Positions 50,778 to 59,768 of a stretch of 64,000 bases of DNA are shown in pieces; the stretch's first letter is position 1; each line of letters opens with the position of its first letter. The translations under genes were made by a program, and so were the position numbers. The notes beneath the pieces were generated by a model. That model had not been told where the DNA came from and did not search any database. It was given only the letters and a program-made list of their open reading frames with translations. Origin of the DNA: Rhodococcoides fascians A25f (GTDB lineage: Bacteria > Actinomycetota > Actinomycetes > Mycobacteriales > Mycobacteriaceae); contig NZ_CP049744.1 of NCBI RefSeq assembly GCF_000760935.2, forward strand, positions 5,239,501 to 5,303,500. Direction: 5' to 3'.

Positions 50778-51980
50778 ATGACGACGACCGAAGCGCTGCC
50801 TGTTGCGACCGCCACCGATGTGATTGCCAACCTTCGAGCTCTCGTACCCGACCTGAAGGCCGGAGCCGCCGAAAACGAGAAGGCACGATGCCTCTCCGAA
50901 GACACCGTCGACGCCCTCCGCCGCGCAGGCGCATTCCGAGTTGCAGCACCGGCGAAGTTCGGCGGACTCGAAACCGATCTGCGCACCATGCTCGACGTCT
51001 CGGCGATCATCGCCGAAGGTGACGCTGGTGCTTCCTGGGTCACCACCCTGTCCAACGTGAACAACTGGGCTGCAGGTCTTTACAGTGACGAGGCTCAGGC
51101 CGAGATCTACGCGAACGGACCGGACGCCGTCATTGCCGGCGTCGTCACCCCGGGCGGCACCGCCCGGAAGGTCGAGGGCGGCTACCGGCTGACCGGGACA
51201 TGGCCCTACGCCTCGGCCAGCCTGCACTCGGAGTGGTTCACCGGCGGAATTATCATCAACGACGAAGACGGCGACATGCTGGACCAGGGCATGGCATTGC
51301 TGCCCCGCTCGGACTACCGCATCGACGACACCTGGTACGTAGCCGGCATGCGCGCTTCCGGCAGCAACACCGTTGTTGCAGAAGACGTGTTCGTCCCCGA
51401 ACACCGCATGCTCTCGATGATTCCGGCGTTCAGCGGTGCCAACGTGGCAGAACGTACCGACTCCGCGTTCGCTCGCTCGGCCTTCGGCCCCATGCTCGTC
51501 ATGGTGCTCATCGGACCGCAACTCGGAATGGGTCGTGCTGCAGTCGAGCTCGTCCGAACGAAGGCGTCACAGAAGGCCTTGGCCTACACGGTGTTCGACC
51601 GGCAGGCCGACTCGGTGGCCTTCCAGATGCTGCTCGCCGAAGCCGCATTGAAAGTCGACACTGCGCACCTGCACGCCTACCGCGCAGCAGAAGACGTCAA
51701 GCGTTGGGCCGAGGCCGGTGAGTACCCGGACCTGCTCTCCCGCGCCCGCGTTCGCGGCGACGCGGCCGTTGCGCTACGAAGCATCAACGAGGCACTGAAC
51801 ATGCTCGTCGACGCCACCGGTGCCGGAGCATTCGCCGAAGTGAATGCTTTGCAGCGCATTTGGCGTGACTCGAATGTCGGTGCTCGCCATGCCGTCATGC
51901 TGCCGCGAGTGTCGATCGAAACCTACGGCAAGGCGCTTCTCGGCTTCGATCTGCACGACCACATCACCCCGATCATCTGA
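50778..51980 (+). CDS. Flavin-dependent monooxygenase, acyl-CoA-dehydrogenase fold (HsaA-like)
   Basis: A 400-residue protein with the acyl-CoA dehydrogenase fold used by two-component hydroxylases. GAFRVAAPAKFGGLETDLRTMLDVSAIIAEGDAGASWVTTLSNVNNWAAG is the N-terminal helical domain; VEGGYRLTGTWPYASASLHSEWF and DDTWYVAGMRASGSNTVVAEDVFVPEHRM form the beta domain. GLLLFWxxxR-like residues of dehydrogenases are missing, and the C-terminal helices match HsaA/HpaB-C2 proteins. It should hydroxylate a phenol with reduced flavin supplied by the reductase at 46215. Confidence 0.87.
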   Translation: MTTTEALPVATATDVIANLRALVPDLKAGAAENEKARCLSEDTVDALRRAGAFRVAAPAKFGGLETDLRTMLDVSAIIAEGDAGASWVTTLSNVNNWAAGLYSDEAQAEIYANGPDAVIAGVVTPGGTARKVEGGYRLTGTWPYASASLHSEWFTGGIIINDEDGDMLDQGMALLPRSDYRIDDTWYVAGMRASGSNTVVAEDVFVPEHRMLSMIPAFSGANVAERTDSAFARSAFGPMLVMVLIGPQLGMGRAAVELVRTKASQKALAYTVFDRQADSVAFQMLLAEAALKVDTAHLHAYRAAEDVKRWAEAGEYPDLLSRARVRGDAAVALRSINEALNMLVDATGAGAFAEVNALQRIWRDSNVGARHAVMLPRVSIETYGKALLGFDLHDHITPII

Positions 51981-52050
51981 TGACGCCCTAGGCTGGTATC
52001 GAACCCTCGGTGACAACCGAACGGGTAGGCCCAGGCAGATTGGACATTCG

Positions 52051-52716
52051 GTGCCAGATCGTTCCGCCAAGCCGGTTGCCCGAGTCAACCGGGCCACCGC
52101 CCGAGCCGCCGAGACTCGGCAGCGACTCGTAGATGCAGCAGTCGGCCTGTTCGCGGAGGCCGACTACGACAAGGTCGCTGTCTCGGACATCGTGAAGTCG
52201 GCGGATGTGGCCCACGGCTTGCTGTTCCACTATTTCGGGAACAAGCGCGGCATCTACCTCGAGTCGTTGCGCGCCACTGCCTCGGCGATGTCGCAGGCGT
52301 TCGCAGACATTCCCGACTCGACACCCGACGTCCAGATACGAGCTGCTCTGACCAGCCATCTCGAGTACCTGCGTGTGCACCGCGGCCTCGCGCTCCGAAT
52401 GGTGCTGGGCGGCAGAGGTGCCGATCCAGAAGCCTGGGAAGTATTCGAGAATGCCAGAACCGCAGTGCTGGAGGCGGCCGCCATTCAGCTCGGACTCGAC
52501 GCGGACAACGCCGGCGTCAGACTCGTCGGGCACAGCATCGTCGCGGCAATCGACGGCGCGACGGCCCGATGGCTCGAACAGGACGTCCGCGTCGACGTCG
52601 AGCAGATGGTGGAGTGGCTGGTGCACCTCATCGTTGCGTGCCTGCGCACCGCACCGGTCCTGGATCCCACCCTCGATGTCGACGATGCAATCGAGACAAT
52701 CCTCGGAACCGGCTAG
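52051..52716 (+). CDS. TetR-family regulator
   Basis: A 221-residue protein from GTG 52051. The HTH is at about 14-60 (RAAETRQRLVDAAVGLFAEADYDKVAVSDIVKSADVAHGLLFHYFGNKRGIYLESL). The helical ligand domain carries a conserved LRVHRGLALRMVLGGRGADPEAW segment. It follows the hydroxylase by 70 bp on the same strand. The HTH helix is very like that of the TetR at 45356. Confidence 0.87.
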   Translation: MPDRSAKPVARVNRATARAAETRQRLVDAAVGLFAEADYDKVAVSDIVKSADVAHGLLFHYFGNKRGIYLESLRATASAMSQAFADIPDSTPDVQIRAALTSHLEYLRVHRGLALRMVLGGRGADPEAWEVFENARTAVLEAAAIQLGLDADNAGVRLVGHSIVAAIDGATARWLEQDVRVDVEQMVEWLVHLIVACLRTAPVLDPTLDVDDAIETILGTG

Positions 52717-52733
52717 CCCACTACTGTGTCGGC

Positions 52734-53600
52734 ATGACGTGGCGATGGACACCGGGTTTGCTCATTGTCGCGATTACCGCGGTCACGTGCGGCTCACCGA
52801 CGTCGCTCGGCCCATCCCGGCCTGTCGCAGAGATCGGATCAGCGGACGCATTCCAATGCGACGTCCCTTATCAAACGGACAGGCCGCGCTCGACGCAACC
52901 TCGACCTAGTGCAGGAACAGTGCCGGACGGATTCGTTCCTACAGCAGTAATCACGTGCGAGCCCAACGACCTGACCATTCCCGCCCTATCCATCACATAC
53001 AGCGAGTATCGATGGGAGGGTGACGTCTCAACCGTTGTCAGGTCTCTGAACCAACCGGATGAACGCGCCCTGATGCCGGGCCTGTGCCCGACATACAGCG
53101 TGGCCGCGCCCACCCAAATGTGGCTGGTCGATACCTGGGGCCGCGCGGTGGAGCCGACCTTGCCGATCGGCGAATGCGGTGTGCCGAACGTCAGCGCAAT
53201 CGCAGATATCCGGAAACTGGACCTGGTCAACGAGTTCGACCATTCGATACCGATTGTCGACCCTCAGCGCCTACGAGTGTCGAGCTGCTCGCCACACTTC
53301 GCCGATCCTGTCACTGGCACGACAGAAGGTACTGGGCTGACAATCGGCTACACCTACTGCTTGTTCGACGGATTCTCGTTCACACGATCGATCGATGAAA
53401 TCCGCATTTCGATCGAGGTTCTACCCCGTGCCGCGCCGTGCTTCTCGGTTCCAACGCGTAAGGCCGTGACCACATATGTAAGTGGTGAGGCACTGGACGT
53501 TCGTACTTTGACCGTCGAGCTCGACGGCTGCCGACGCGTCATTCCCGACGGCTACGCGCCGCTTCAGGCGTCGGAGGAAATTCTGTCTGAATTTCGGTAG
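52734..53600 (+). CDS. Secreted or lipid-anchored hypothetical protein
   Basis: A 288-residue protein of unknown family. It starts MTWRWTPGLLIVAITAVTCG, a short hydrophobic signal ending in a Cys that could be lipidated, though the lipobox is weak. The mature part contains nine further Cys residues in pairs (FQCDVP, ITCEP, GLCPTY, GECGVP, SSCSP, YTYCLF, PCFS, DGCRR), suggesting disulfides outside the membrane. The overall pattern recalls actinobacterial septum-formation-type extracytoplasmic domains, but I cannot confirm that. It is 18 bp downstream of tetR. Confidence 0.65.
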   Translation: MTWRWTPGLLIVAITAVTCGSPTSLGPSRPVAEIGSADAFQCDVPYQTDRPRSTQPRPSAGTVPDGFVPTAVITCEPNDLTIPALSITYSEYRWEGDVSTVVRSLNQPDERALMPGLCPTYSVAAPTQMWLVDTWGRAVEPTLPIGECGVPNVSAIADIRKLDLVNEFDHSIPIVDPQRLRVSSCSPHFADPVTGTTEGTGLTIGYTYCLFDGFSFTRSIDEIRISIEVLPRAAPCFSVPTRKAVTTYVSGEALDVRTLTVELDGCRRVIPDGYAPLQASEEILSEFR

Positions 53601-53662
53601 GGGCGGTGATGTGAAACCCCAGGCATCGGCCGAACGCGGCTCCTTTCTGGTAGACACGCCGT

Positions 53663-54871
53663 GTGCTCTCCTTTTCCCGTTCGATGTCTGCTGTCGTCTG
53701 CTGCCTCGCGGTAGCAGTGACAGCGGGGTGTGGCCCCGCCAACGATCCCGACACCACGCTCGGCGAAGCGACGACCACCACCGCCCAGGCCCCGCAGTAC
53801 GACCTGACGGGCGTGCCGGGCACTGTTCTCGAATACGAGGACTTCGGTGAGCGATCCGCTGAACTCTCGAACACAGGCGCAACGCTGTATCGCTTCGTGT
53901 ACGAGTCGACGTCGGGTGTCGACGGTTCCCCGACGGCGGTATCCGGTGTAGCGGCCGTTCCGGCGGGCACCGCACCCGAGGGCGGCTGGCCGATCGTCGT
54001 CTACGGGCACGGCACCACCGGCATACAGGCCGACTGCGGACCCACCCTGTATCCCGATCTGATCGGGTACCAATTCGCAGTGCAGGATTTCACCGCACTC
54101 GGGTACGTCACTGTGCTCCCCGACTACCAGGGCCTGGGCACCGGCGGTGGAACGCACCCGTACCTGGAACCGCGAACCACCGGCAACAACATGATCGACG
54201 CGGCCCGCGCAGTCCACAATGCGCTGCCCGAGACGTCCGCACGCTGGGCCGCAGTGGGCCTGTCGCAAGGTGGCCAAGCAGCCTGGGCTGCAAACGAACT
54301 CGCTGCCTCGTACGGCCAGGGGCTCGATCTCGTCGGCTCGGTATCGCTCTCACCACCGACCGATCTGACGCCTCTCGTTCGATCGGGTATGGACGGAACT
54401 CTCACCACACCGCAGAAGGAACTGTTGCCGTACTTGCTCTACGGCGCACAGCAAGTGGATCCCGCCATCGATCCGAAGGACTACAGCGGCAGCGTCGCCG
54501 AGGCCAACAACGAGCTGCTGCTCACCTGCCAGGGTGGAGACACGGACGGCAAGGCTCGGGCGGTCCAGGCAATGGCACCGGACGAGTTCGCCGCAGACTC
54601 GACAGAAGCGGAGCAGAAGCTCCTCGACGTCGTCGGACGCTACACATTGCCGCAAGTGAGGAGCGAGGTGCCGATGTTCGTGGCCTACGGTGCAAAGGAC
54701 GATATCGTGTTACCCCAGTGGACTGCCGAGGGCGTCGAAAGGGCATGTGCCCTAGGCGATTCCATCGTAGCGCAGGAACAGCCCGAGCAAGGCCACGATG
54801 TCAGCGACGAAGCGGCCATGCAATTCCTGGCCGCCGTGTTCGCAGGCCAGTCGGTACCCAGCACATGCTGA
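53663..54871 (+). CDS. Secretory lipase-family lipoprotein
   Basis: A 402-residue alpha/beta hydrolase anchored by a lipoprotein signal (lipobox VTAGC, Cys23). VSGVAAVPAG, WPIVVYGHGTTGIQADCGPTLYPD (oxyanion HG), the nucleophile elbow VGLSQGGQAAW with Ser201, and VPMFVAYGAKDDIVLPQWTAEGVERAC with QGHDVSDEA carrying the acid and His fit the LIP family. It is related in plan to the secreted lipase at 18136. A GTG at 53663 is used; an ATG at 53684 would shorten the signal. Confidence 0.88.
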   Translation: MLSFSRSMSAVVCCLAVAVTAGCGPANDPDTTLGEATTTTAQAPQYDLTGVPGTVLEYEDFGERSAELSNTGATLYRFVYESTSGVDGSPTAVSGVAAVPAGTAPEGGWPIVVYGHGTTGIQADCGPTLYPDLIGYQFAVQDFTALGYVTVLPDYQGLGTGGGTHPYLEPRTTGNNMIDAARAVHNALPETSARWAAVGLSQGGQAAWAANELAASYGQGLDLVGSVSLSPPTDLTPLVRSGMDGTLTTPQKELLPYLLYGAQQVDPAIDPKDYSGSVAEANNELLLTCQGGDTDGKARAVQAMAPDEFAADSTEAEQKLLDVVGRYTLPQVRSEVPMFVAYGAKDDIVLPQWTAEGVERACALGDSIVAQEQPEQGHDVSDEAAMQFLAAVFAGQSVPSTC

Positions 54872-55728
54872 CGAGCGGCTCCGCGGTGGAGCGAATCACC
54901 CAGTACACCCACGACGGTCTGGTGTTCGACGTCATCGATCAGGGACCGCTGGACGGCCCGGTTGTGTTGCTGCTGCACGGTTTTCCCGAGCGAGCGTCGT
55001 CGTGGTCCGCAGTGATGGCGATCCTGAACGATGCCGGATTCCGTACTGTTGCACCGGATCAGCGCGGATACTCACCGCGCGCCCGGCCGACGCGGCGTCG
55101 CGACTATCGTGTGGGAGCACTGGTGGGCGATGTCGTCGCTCTCATCGACAGGATCGGGACTCCGGTTCATCTGGTGGGGCACGACTGGGGAGCGAACATC
55201 GCGTGGGTCACCGCAGGCCGACGACCCGACCTGGTGTTGTCGCTGACGGCATTCTCGGTTCCCCACCCCGGTGCGTTCATGACCGGCTTCTTCAACTCGA
55301 GGCAGATACTGCACTCCTGGTACTTCGCGTTCTTCCAGTTGCCGATACTTCCCGAGAAATGGATGACGCGGCCCGGCGAGAGAGCCGAAAAGTGGTACAG
55401 GGCAAGCGGCATGACCGAAGAGGACCTCGAACGCACGAAGACGGACATCGTCGACTACGGCGCGCTGCCCTTCGCCGTCACCTGGTACCGCGGACTGCCG
55501 TTCTCGAGCCCGGGCATCGGTCGACTGCGCATCACCGTGCCGACCTCGATGGTGTGGAGTGACGGCGACACCTTCATCGGCCGTGCTGCCATCGACACCA
55601 CCCAGAGGTATGTCGATGCTGCGTACACGCTGACAGTGCTGCCCGGAATCTCGCATTGGATTCCGACGCAGGCCCCCGATGCCGCTGCCGCCGCGGTGAT
55701 GCGGTTGAGTGCTCCCCATGGCACTTGA
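54865..55728 (+). CDS. Epoxide-hydrolase-like alpha/beta hydrolase
   Basis: A 287-residue hydrolase with LLLHGFPERASSW (oxyanion HGFPE) and the nucleophile elbow VGHDWGANIAW with Asp107 instead of Ser, which places it in the epoxide hydrolase/haloalkane dehalogenase group. The late GISHWIP carries the His. It overlaps the preceding lipase by 7 bp and the following peptidase start, so the three genes are co-translated. Substrate unknown. Confidence 0.88.
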   Translation: MLTSGSAVERITQYTHDGLVFDVIDQGPLDGPVVLLLHGFPERASSWSAVMAILNDAGFRTVAPDQRGYSPRARPTRRRDYRVGALVGDVVALIDRIGTPVHLVGHDWGANIAWVTAGRRPDLVLSLTAFSVPHPGAFMTGFFNSRQILHSWYFAFFQLPILPEKWMTRPGERAEKWYRASGMTEEDLERTKTDIVDYGALPFAVTWYRGLPFSSPGIGRLRITVPTSMVWSDGDTFIGRAAIDTTQRYVDAAYTLTVLPGISHWIPTQAPDAAAAAVMRLSAPHGT

Positions 55729-56815
55729 CCGCACCACTGCCGCAGGCCTGCTCGCTGAGCTGGTCACGCAACGCACCGTGTCCGGAGACCCGGTGCCTCA
55801 GCGTTCCTCCATGGACGCCGTCGTCTCCGTGCTCTCGGCACGCACGACCGGCATTGCGGTCGAGGGAGATCGCGACGGCCCGCACCCGTGGCTGTTGATC
55901 ACCAACGATGCGCCTCCAACGGCGGCGCGGCTGATGTTCGCCTGCCACGTCGATACCGTTCCGGCGGGCGATCTCTCGAACTGGCAGTTCGACCCGTTCG
56001 CCGCCGATATCGAGAACGGCGTGTTGCGTGGCCGAGGTACGTCCGACATGAAGGCCGGTATGGTGGCCGCCACGGCGGCCGTGCTCGAGGCCTTCGAAAA
56101 CGGTGTTCCCGCAGCGCTGTTGCTCACCAGCGACGAGGAAATCGGATCGCTCGGCGCACTTGCCGCTCGTCACGCCGTGGCCGAATGTTCGGTGGGTGCG
56201 GTGGTGGTGCCCGAGGCGACAGGAAACCAGGTACATCTGGGCCATCGCGGTGCCTTGTGGGTCGATGTCACAACCAAAGGTATTGCTGCACATGGCAGTA
56301 CACCGCAGCGGGGCGAGAGCGCAATCATGAAGCTCGTCGACGTCCTGGCACGGGCTCGCGACGAACTCCCGTTGTCGACGGATGCGTTCCTGGGCGCAGA
56401 GACGTTCAACGTCGGGATGATCGACGGCGGATCGGCCCCCAACATCGTTCCCGACACCGCACACGTCGTCGTCGACCATCGCACCGTCGGTGACGGCTCG
56501 ACACTGCTGTCGTGGTGGCGCGATCAACCCGAGGTCGACCACGTCGAGGCACGAATCGACCTGCCCGGCGTGAGGACGGCAGGTGGAAGCAGCTGGGTCG
56601 ACGAGCTACCGCACTCCGTTGCGCCAGAACCGGTCACGTACTTCACCGACGCATCCATCATCGCCGCGGCGGCTCCCGGTGCGCCGATCGTGGTGTGGGG
56701 ACCGGGGACGCCGGCCCTGATGCATGCCGCCGACGAAACCGTCGCGCTCGAGGAACTCGACGCCGCCATCACCGCCTACACCGCAGTGACGCGCGCCTGG
56801 CCTACCGTCGACTGA
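55718..56815 (+). CDS. M20-family metallopeptidase/deacylase (ArgE/DapE type)
   Basis: A 365-residue amidohydrolase. Metal ligands are visible: FACHVDTVPAG (His, Asp), LRGRGTSDMKAG (bridging Asp), LLTSDEEIGSLGA (catalytic Glu and ligand), VVVPEATGN (Glu) and PALMHAADE (His). The lid domain carries GIAAHGSTPQRGESA. It cleaves N-acyl or peptide bonds of small molecules. The ATG at 55718 overlaps the preceding hydrolase by 11 bp, and its end overlaps the convergent lacI gene by 40 bp. Confidence 0.9.
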   Translation: MALDRTTAAGLLAELVTQRTVSGDPVPQRSSMDAVVSVLSARTTGIAVEGDRDGPHPWLLITNDAPPTAARLMFACHVDTVPAGDLSNWQFDPFAADIENGVLRGRGTSDMKAGMVAATAAVLEAFENGVPAALLLTSDEEIGSLGALAARHAVAECSVGAVVVPEATGNQVHLGHRGALWVDVTTKGIAAHGSTPQRGESAIMKLVDVLARARDELPLSTDAFLGAETFNVGMIDGGSAPNIVPDTAHVVVDHRTVGDGSTLLSWWRDQPEVDHVEARIDLPGVRTAGGSSWVDELPHSVAPEPVTYFTDASIIAAAAPGAPIVVWGPGTPALMHAADETVALEELDAAITAYTAVTRAWPTVD

Positions 56816-57801
56816 CGGACCACCAACTCCGGCTGCAGAGCGATGTGCGCGGTACCCGTCTCGTCGCTGTTCATCGCCTGATCCAACAGCCGAGTGGCCT
56901 CCGCCGCGATGCGTTCCTGCGGCTGCCGGACGGTCGTCAGAGGTGGATTGCTCAACGCCGAGAACGGAATGTCGTCGAACCCGGTCACCATGACATCAGC
57001 GGGAACCGACAAGCCCAGCGCCTGGCAACTCTGCAGCACGCCGAGTGCAATCAGATCGTCTGCACACACCACCGCGTCGGGACGTGAAGACGCGCCGAGC
57101 ATCGACCGCGATGACTCACGTCCCCAGTCGATCGAGTAGTCGCCCAGCAGCGTCCACTCCTCTCGCGTCTCGATTCCCACTCTCTGCGCGTGACGGAAGA
57201 AGCCGGCCCGACGTAGCTCGGTCGACGAGTTGGTCAGCTCGGAACTGATGAAGGCTGCACTCCGAACACCCAGCGCAGCAAGATGATCCATGACCAGCGC
57301 CTGCGCAGCATCGTCGTCGACGCCGACCCAGTCGGTGTGGGTGTCGAGCGCGAAGCGGTCGAGTTGAACGACAGGAATGGCGCGGGCCGTGGTGCGCACT
57401 GCCTCTGCGGACCGTTCCCCGTGGCACGGGCTGATGATGATGCCGTCGACCTGACGCGAGACCAAGCTGCGCAACCTCTGCGCTTCGACCTCCGGATCGG
57501 ATCGGGAATCGCACAGGAAGAGTTGCAGGCCACGCTGTGACAGCACGTGCTCGACGTTGACGACGAGCGAGGTGAAGAAGGGGTTGGCAATGCTCGGCAC
57601 CACCATGCCGACCGTGTCCGTTCTGTTGCGGCGCAGCGAACTGGCAATGATGTTGCCCGAATATCCCAGATCCTCGGCCGCCTGCCGGATGGTGGCAGCA
57701 ATGTCCTCCGAAACCGGACGTGAGCCCGACAATGCTCGAGACACCGTGGCCGTCGAGACACCTGCGCGCTCGGCAACGTCGCGAATGGTTGCTTTACGCA
57801 T
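56776..57801 (-). CDS. LacI-family transcriptional repressor
   Basis: A 341-residue repressor. The HTH is TIRDVAERAGVSTATVSRALSGSRPVSEDIAATIRQAAEDLGY, including the hinge helix, and is followed by a periplasmic-binding-like sugar domain (GMVVPSIANPFFTSLVVNVEHVL, TVRQPQERIAAEATRLLDQAM). It is divergent from the operon starting at 58003 and two LacI-type palindromes lie between. It most likely represses that operon until its inducer, the imported substrate or a phosphorylated product, is present. Confidence 0.93.
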   Translation of the reverse strand: MRKATIRDVAERAGVSTATVSRALSGSRPVSEDIAATIRQAAEDLGYSGNIIASSLRRNRTDTVGMVVPSIANPFFTSLVVNVEHVLSQRGLQLFLCDSRSDPEVEAQRLRSLVSRQVDGIIISPCHGERSAEAVRTTARAIPVVQLDRFALDTHTDWVGVDDDAAQALVMDHLAALGVRSAAFISSELTNSSTELRRAGFFRHAQRVGIETREEWTLLGDYSIDWGRESSRSMLGASSRPDAVVCADDLIALGVLQSCQALGLSVPADVMVTGFDDIPFSALSNPPLTTVRQPQERIAAEATRLLDQAMNSDETGTAHIALQPELVVRQSTVGQARVTAV

Positions 57802-57877
57802 CCAACTCCTACTCTCACGTGAGGACCCGAGGTTATCGAACCGCGCAGTCGCTTGCGTTGCTGTTTACACAGTAGAG

Positions 57878-57889
57878 GTAATCGTTTAC
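57878..57889. promoter_or_regulatory. LacI operator, distal copy
   Basis: GTAATCGTTTAC differs by one base from the perfect palindrome at 57954 and shares the central CG step typical of LacI-family operators. Centre-to-centre distance between the two is 76 bp, close to seven helical turns, which allows DNA looping. Confidence 0.65.
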
Positions 57890-57953
57890 ATAAACGACTC
57901 CGGAATTCCTTGACACGAATGGGTGTCGATCCCTTACGGTGCATACATGCGAG

Positions 57954-57965
57954 GTAATCGATTAC
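57954..57965. promoter_or_regulatory. LacI operator, proximal copy
   Basis: GTAATCGATTAC is a perfect 12-bp palindrome with central CG. It lies 37 bp before the GTG of the btpA-like gene, downstream of a TTGACA element at 57910-57915, so binding would block transcription of the operon. Confidence 0.75.
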
Positions 57966-58002
57966 ATCGCCTCGCCCGACGATCACCCGAGGAGTTCCCT
58001 AC

Positions 58003-58869
58003 GTGAGTACGTCCCTGTCGGACCAGCACCCCGAGCAATTGCTGGGAGTCTTCCCGACCAAGCCGTCGGCTCTGGCCGAGATCTTCACCTCGGCACCAGC
58101 GCTCATCGGTGCCATTCACCTGCCCGCTCTACCCGGCAGCCCGCATTACAAGGGTCAACCCATCTCCGAGATCTCGGCATTCGCCCTGGCCGAGGCACAC
58201 GCGTACATCGACAACGGCTTCGACGGTGTCATCGTCGAGAACCATTGGGACATACCGTTCCTCAAGCCAGGTGAACACGGCTACGAAACCGCGGCCAGCA
58301 TGGGCGTCGTCACGGCCTGCGTCGTCGGCGACTTCGGCAACCGCGTCGGCGTGAGCATCCTGTCCAATGCCGGCGAATGCGGCGTGGCCGCAGCCTGGGC
58401 CGCAGGCGCGAGCTTCGTACGCGTCAACCAGTGGGCCAACGCCTACATCGCCAATGAGGGATTCATCGAGGGCCAGGCCGCCAAGACCACCCGCTTCCGT
58501 CACCGCATCGGTGCCGATCCGGTCAAGATCTTCGCCGACGTGCACGTCAAGCACGGCGCACATGCCATCGTCGCGGACCGCACCATCGCCGAGCAGACCG
58601 AGGACGCAGAGTTCTTCGACGCCGACGTCCTCATCGCCACCGGCTCACGAACCGGAGATGCCGCCTCGGTCGACGAGGTCTCGGTGATCAAGAACAACAC
58701 GACGCTCCCGGTCATCATCGGCTCCGGCATCACCGCCGCCAACGTGGGCGACCTCATGAAGGAATGCGACGGTGCCATCATCGCCTCCTCGGTGAAGGAG
58801 AACGCTCGCTGGTGGGGACGCGTCGCAGGCGAGAAGGTCCGCGCCGTGGCCCGCGCGGCAGGGAAATAG
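58003..58869 (+). CDS. BtpA/SgcQ-family protein
   Basis: A 288-residue TIM-barrel protein. ALIGAIHLPALPGSPHYKG begins the domain, followed by GFDGVIVENHWDIPF, NRVGVSILSNAGECGVAAAWAAGASFVRVNQWANAYIANEG, KIFADVHVKHGAHAIVADRTIAEQTEDAEFFDADVLIATGSRTG and LPVIIGSGITAANVGDL, all typical of BtpA/SgcQ. The family has a phosphate-binding-type barrel; some members are linked to photosystem biogenesis, but in sugar operons they are presumed enzymes. First gene of the LacI-controlled operon. Confidence 0.9.
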   Translation: MSTSLSDQHPEQLLGVFPTKPSALAEIFTSAPALIGAIHLPALPGSPHYKGQPISEISAFALAEAHAYIDNGFDGVIVENHWDIPFLKPGEHGYETAASMGVVTACVVGDFGNRVGVSILSNAGECGVAAAWAAGASFVRVNQWANAYIANEGFIEGQAAKTTRFRHRIGADPVKIFADVHVKHGAHAIVADRTIAEQTEDAEFFDADVLIATGSRTGDAASVDEVSVIKNNTTLPVIIGSGITAANVGDLMKECDGAIIASSVKENARWWGRVAGEKVRAVARAAGK

Positions 58870-58871
58870 CG

Positions 58872-59768
58872 ATGATCGTCTTCTTCGGCTACGCCAACAA
58901 CGATGTGACGGTGCATGTTCCGCATGTTCCTGTCCTGGGCGAGCGAGTGCAGGCAACGGCCATCGACTCGATCGACGGCGGCATGAACGCAAACGCCGCG
59001 GTAGCCGCAGCCCGTATGGGTGCCCGCGTAGCCTTCGCTGGCGCAGTGGGCCCCGACGCCCGATCCACCGAGTTTCTCGCCGGGCTCGAGCACGACGGAG
59101 TCGACACCAGCTGGGCACCGCGTGACGCATTCCTCTCTACCGCAGTCGTTCTCATCGCCGACGGGGGCGACCGCTCTATCATCAGCCAAGACGACGCCAA
59201 CGACGCACAACGACTGGCGACCGTCCTCGACACCCTTTCCATCGATGGCGGACGACTGTTCGTCGACGGCTACCGAGCAGAGATGCTCCCACCCGAACTA
59301 CCCGACAACGTCAGCCTGGCCATCGACCTCGACGGCTGCGACGATCTCGACGCCGCACTGCGCGCTTTTGCCCTCGCCGATCACGTCATCGTCGGACGCA
59401 GTCTGTGGCAGAACAACTTCGGCATCGATGCCGAACGGTGGTCGATGCTGACCGCCCAGCACGACACCCACCTCGTCGTCACCGACGGCGAACACGGGTG
59501 GACATTGGTGACACCCTCGGGTGAGACGATCACCGAACCCGCAGTGTCGGTCGACGTCGTCGATGCAGTCGGCGCCGGAGACTGCTTCTGCGGCACCTAC
59601 ATCGCCTTCGTCGACGCAGGCGAACCTCCCGCTCGCGCAGCCCGACTCGCCGGAGCTTCGGCAGCTCTCGCCTGCGCGACGGCCGGACCACGCGGATGCC
59701 CCAGCATCACCGAACTCAACGAATTCACCGCCACCCTCGCTACTGTCGATCTTCAGGAGATCCGATGA
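58872..59768 (+). CDS. PfkB-family carbohydrate or nucleoside kinase
   Basis: A 298-residue ribokinase-fold kinase. DSIDGGMNANAAVAAARMGARVAFAGAVGPDARS is the N-terminal substrate block and VDAVGAGDCFCGTYIAFVDAG the catalytic DAVGAGD motif. It starts 3 bp after the btpA-like stop and its stop overlaps the binding protein start. It would phosphorylate the imported sugar-like compound with ATP. Confidence 0.92.
   Translation: MIVFFGYANNDVTVHVPHVPVLGERVQATAIDSIDGGMNANAAVAAARMGARVAFAGAVGPDARSTEFLAGLEHDGVDTSWAPRDAFLSTAVVLIADGGDRSIISQDDANDAQRLATVLDTLSIDGGRLFVDGYRAEMLPPELPDNVSLAIDLDGCDDLDAALRAFALADHVIVGRSLWQNNFGIDAERWSMLTAQHDTHLVVTDGEHGWTLVTPSGETITEPAVSVDVVDAVGAGDCFCGTYIAFVDAGEPPARAARLAGASAALACATAGPRGCPSITELNEFTATLATVDLQEIR

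Noticed and set aside
57910..57940. Precise sigma-70-type promoter of the btpA operon
   Set aside because: A TTGACA element is clear, but the best -10 candidate (TACGGT) gives a 19-bp spacer, so I did not annotate a promoter as a separate feature.
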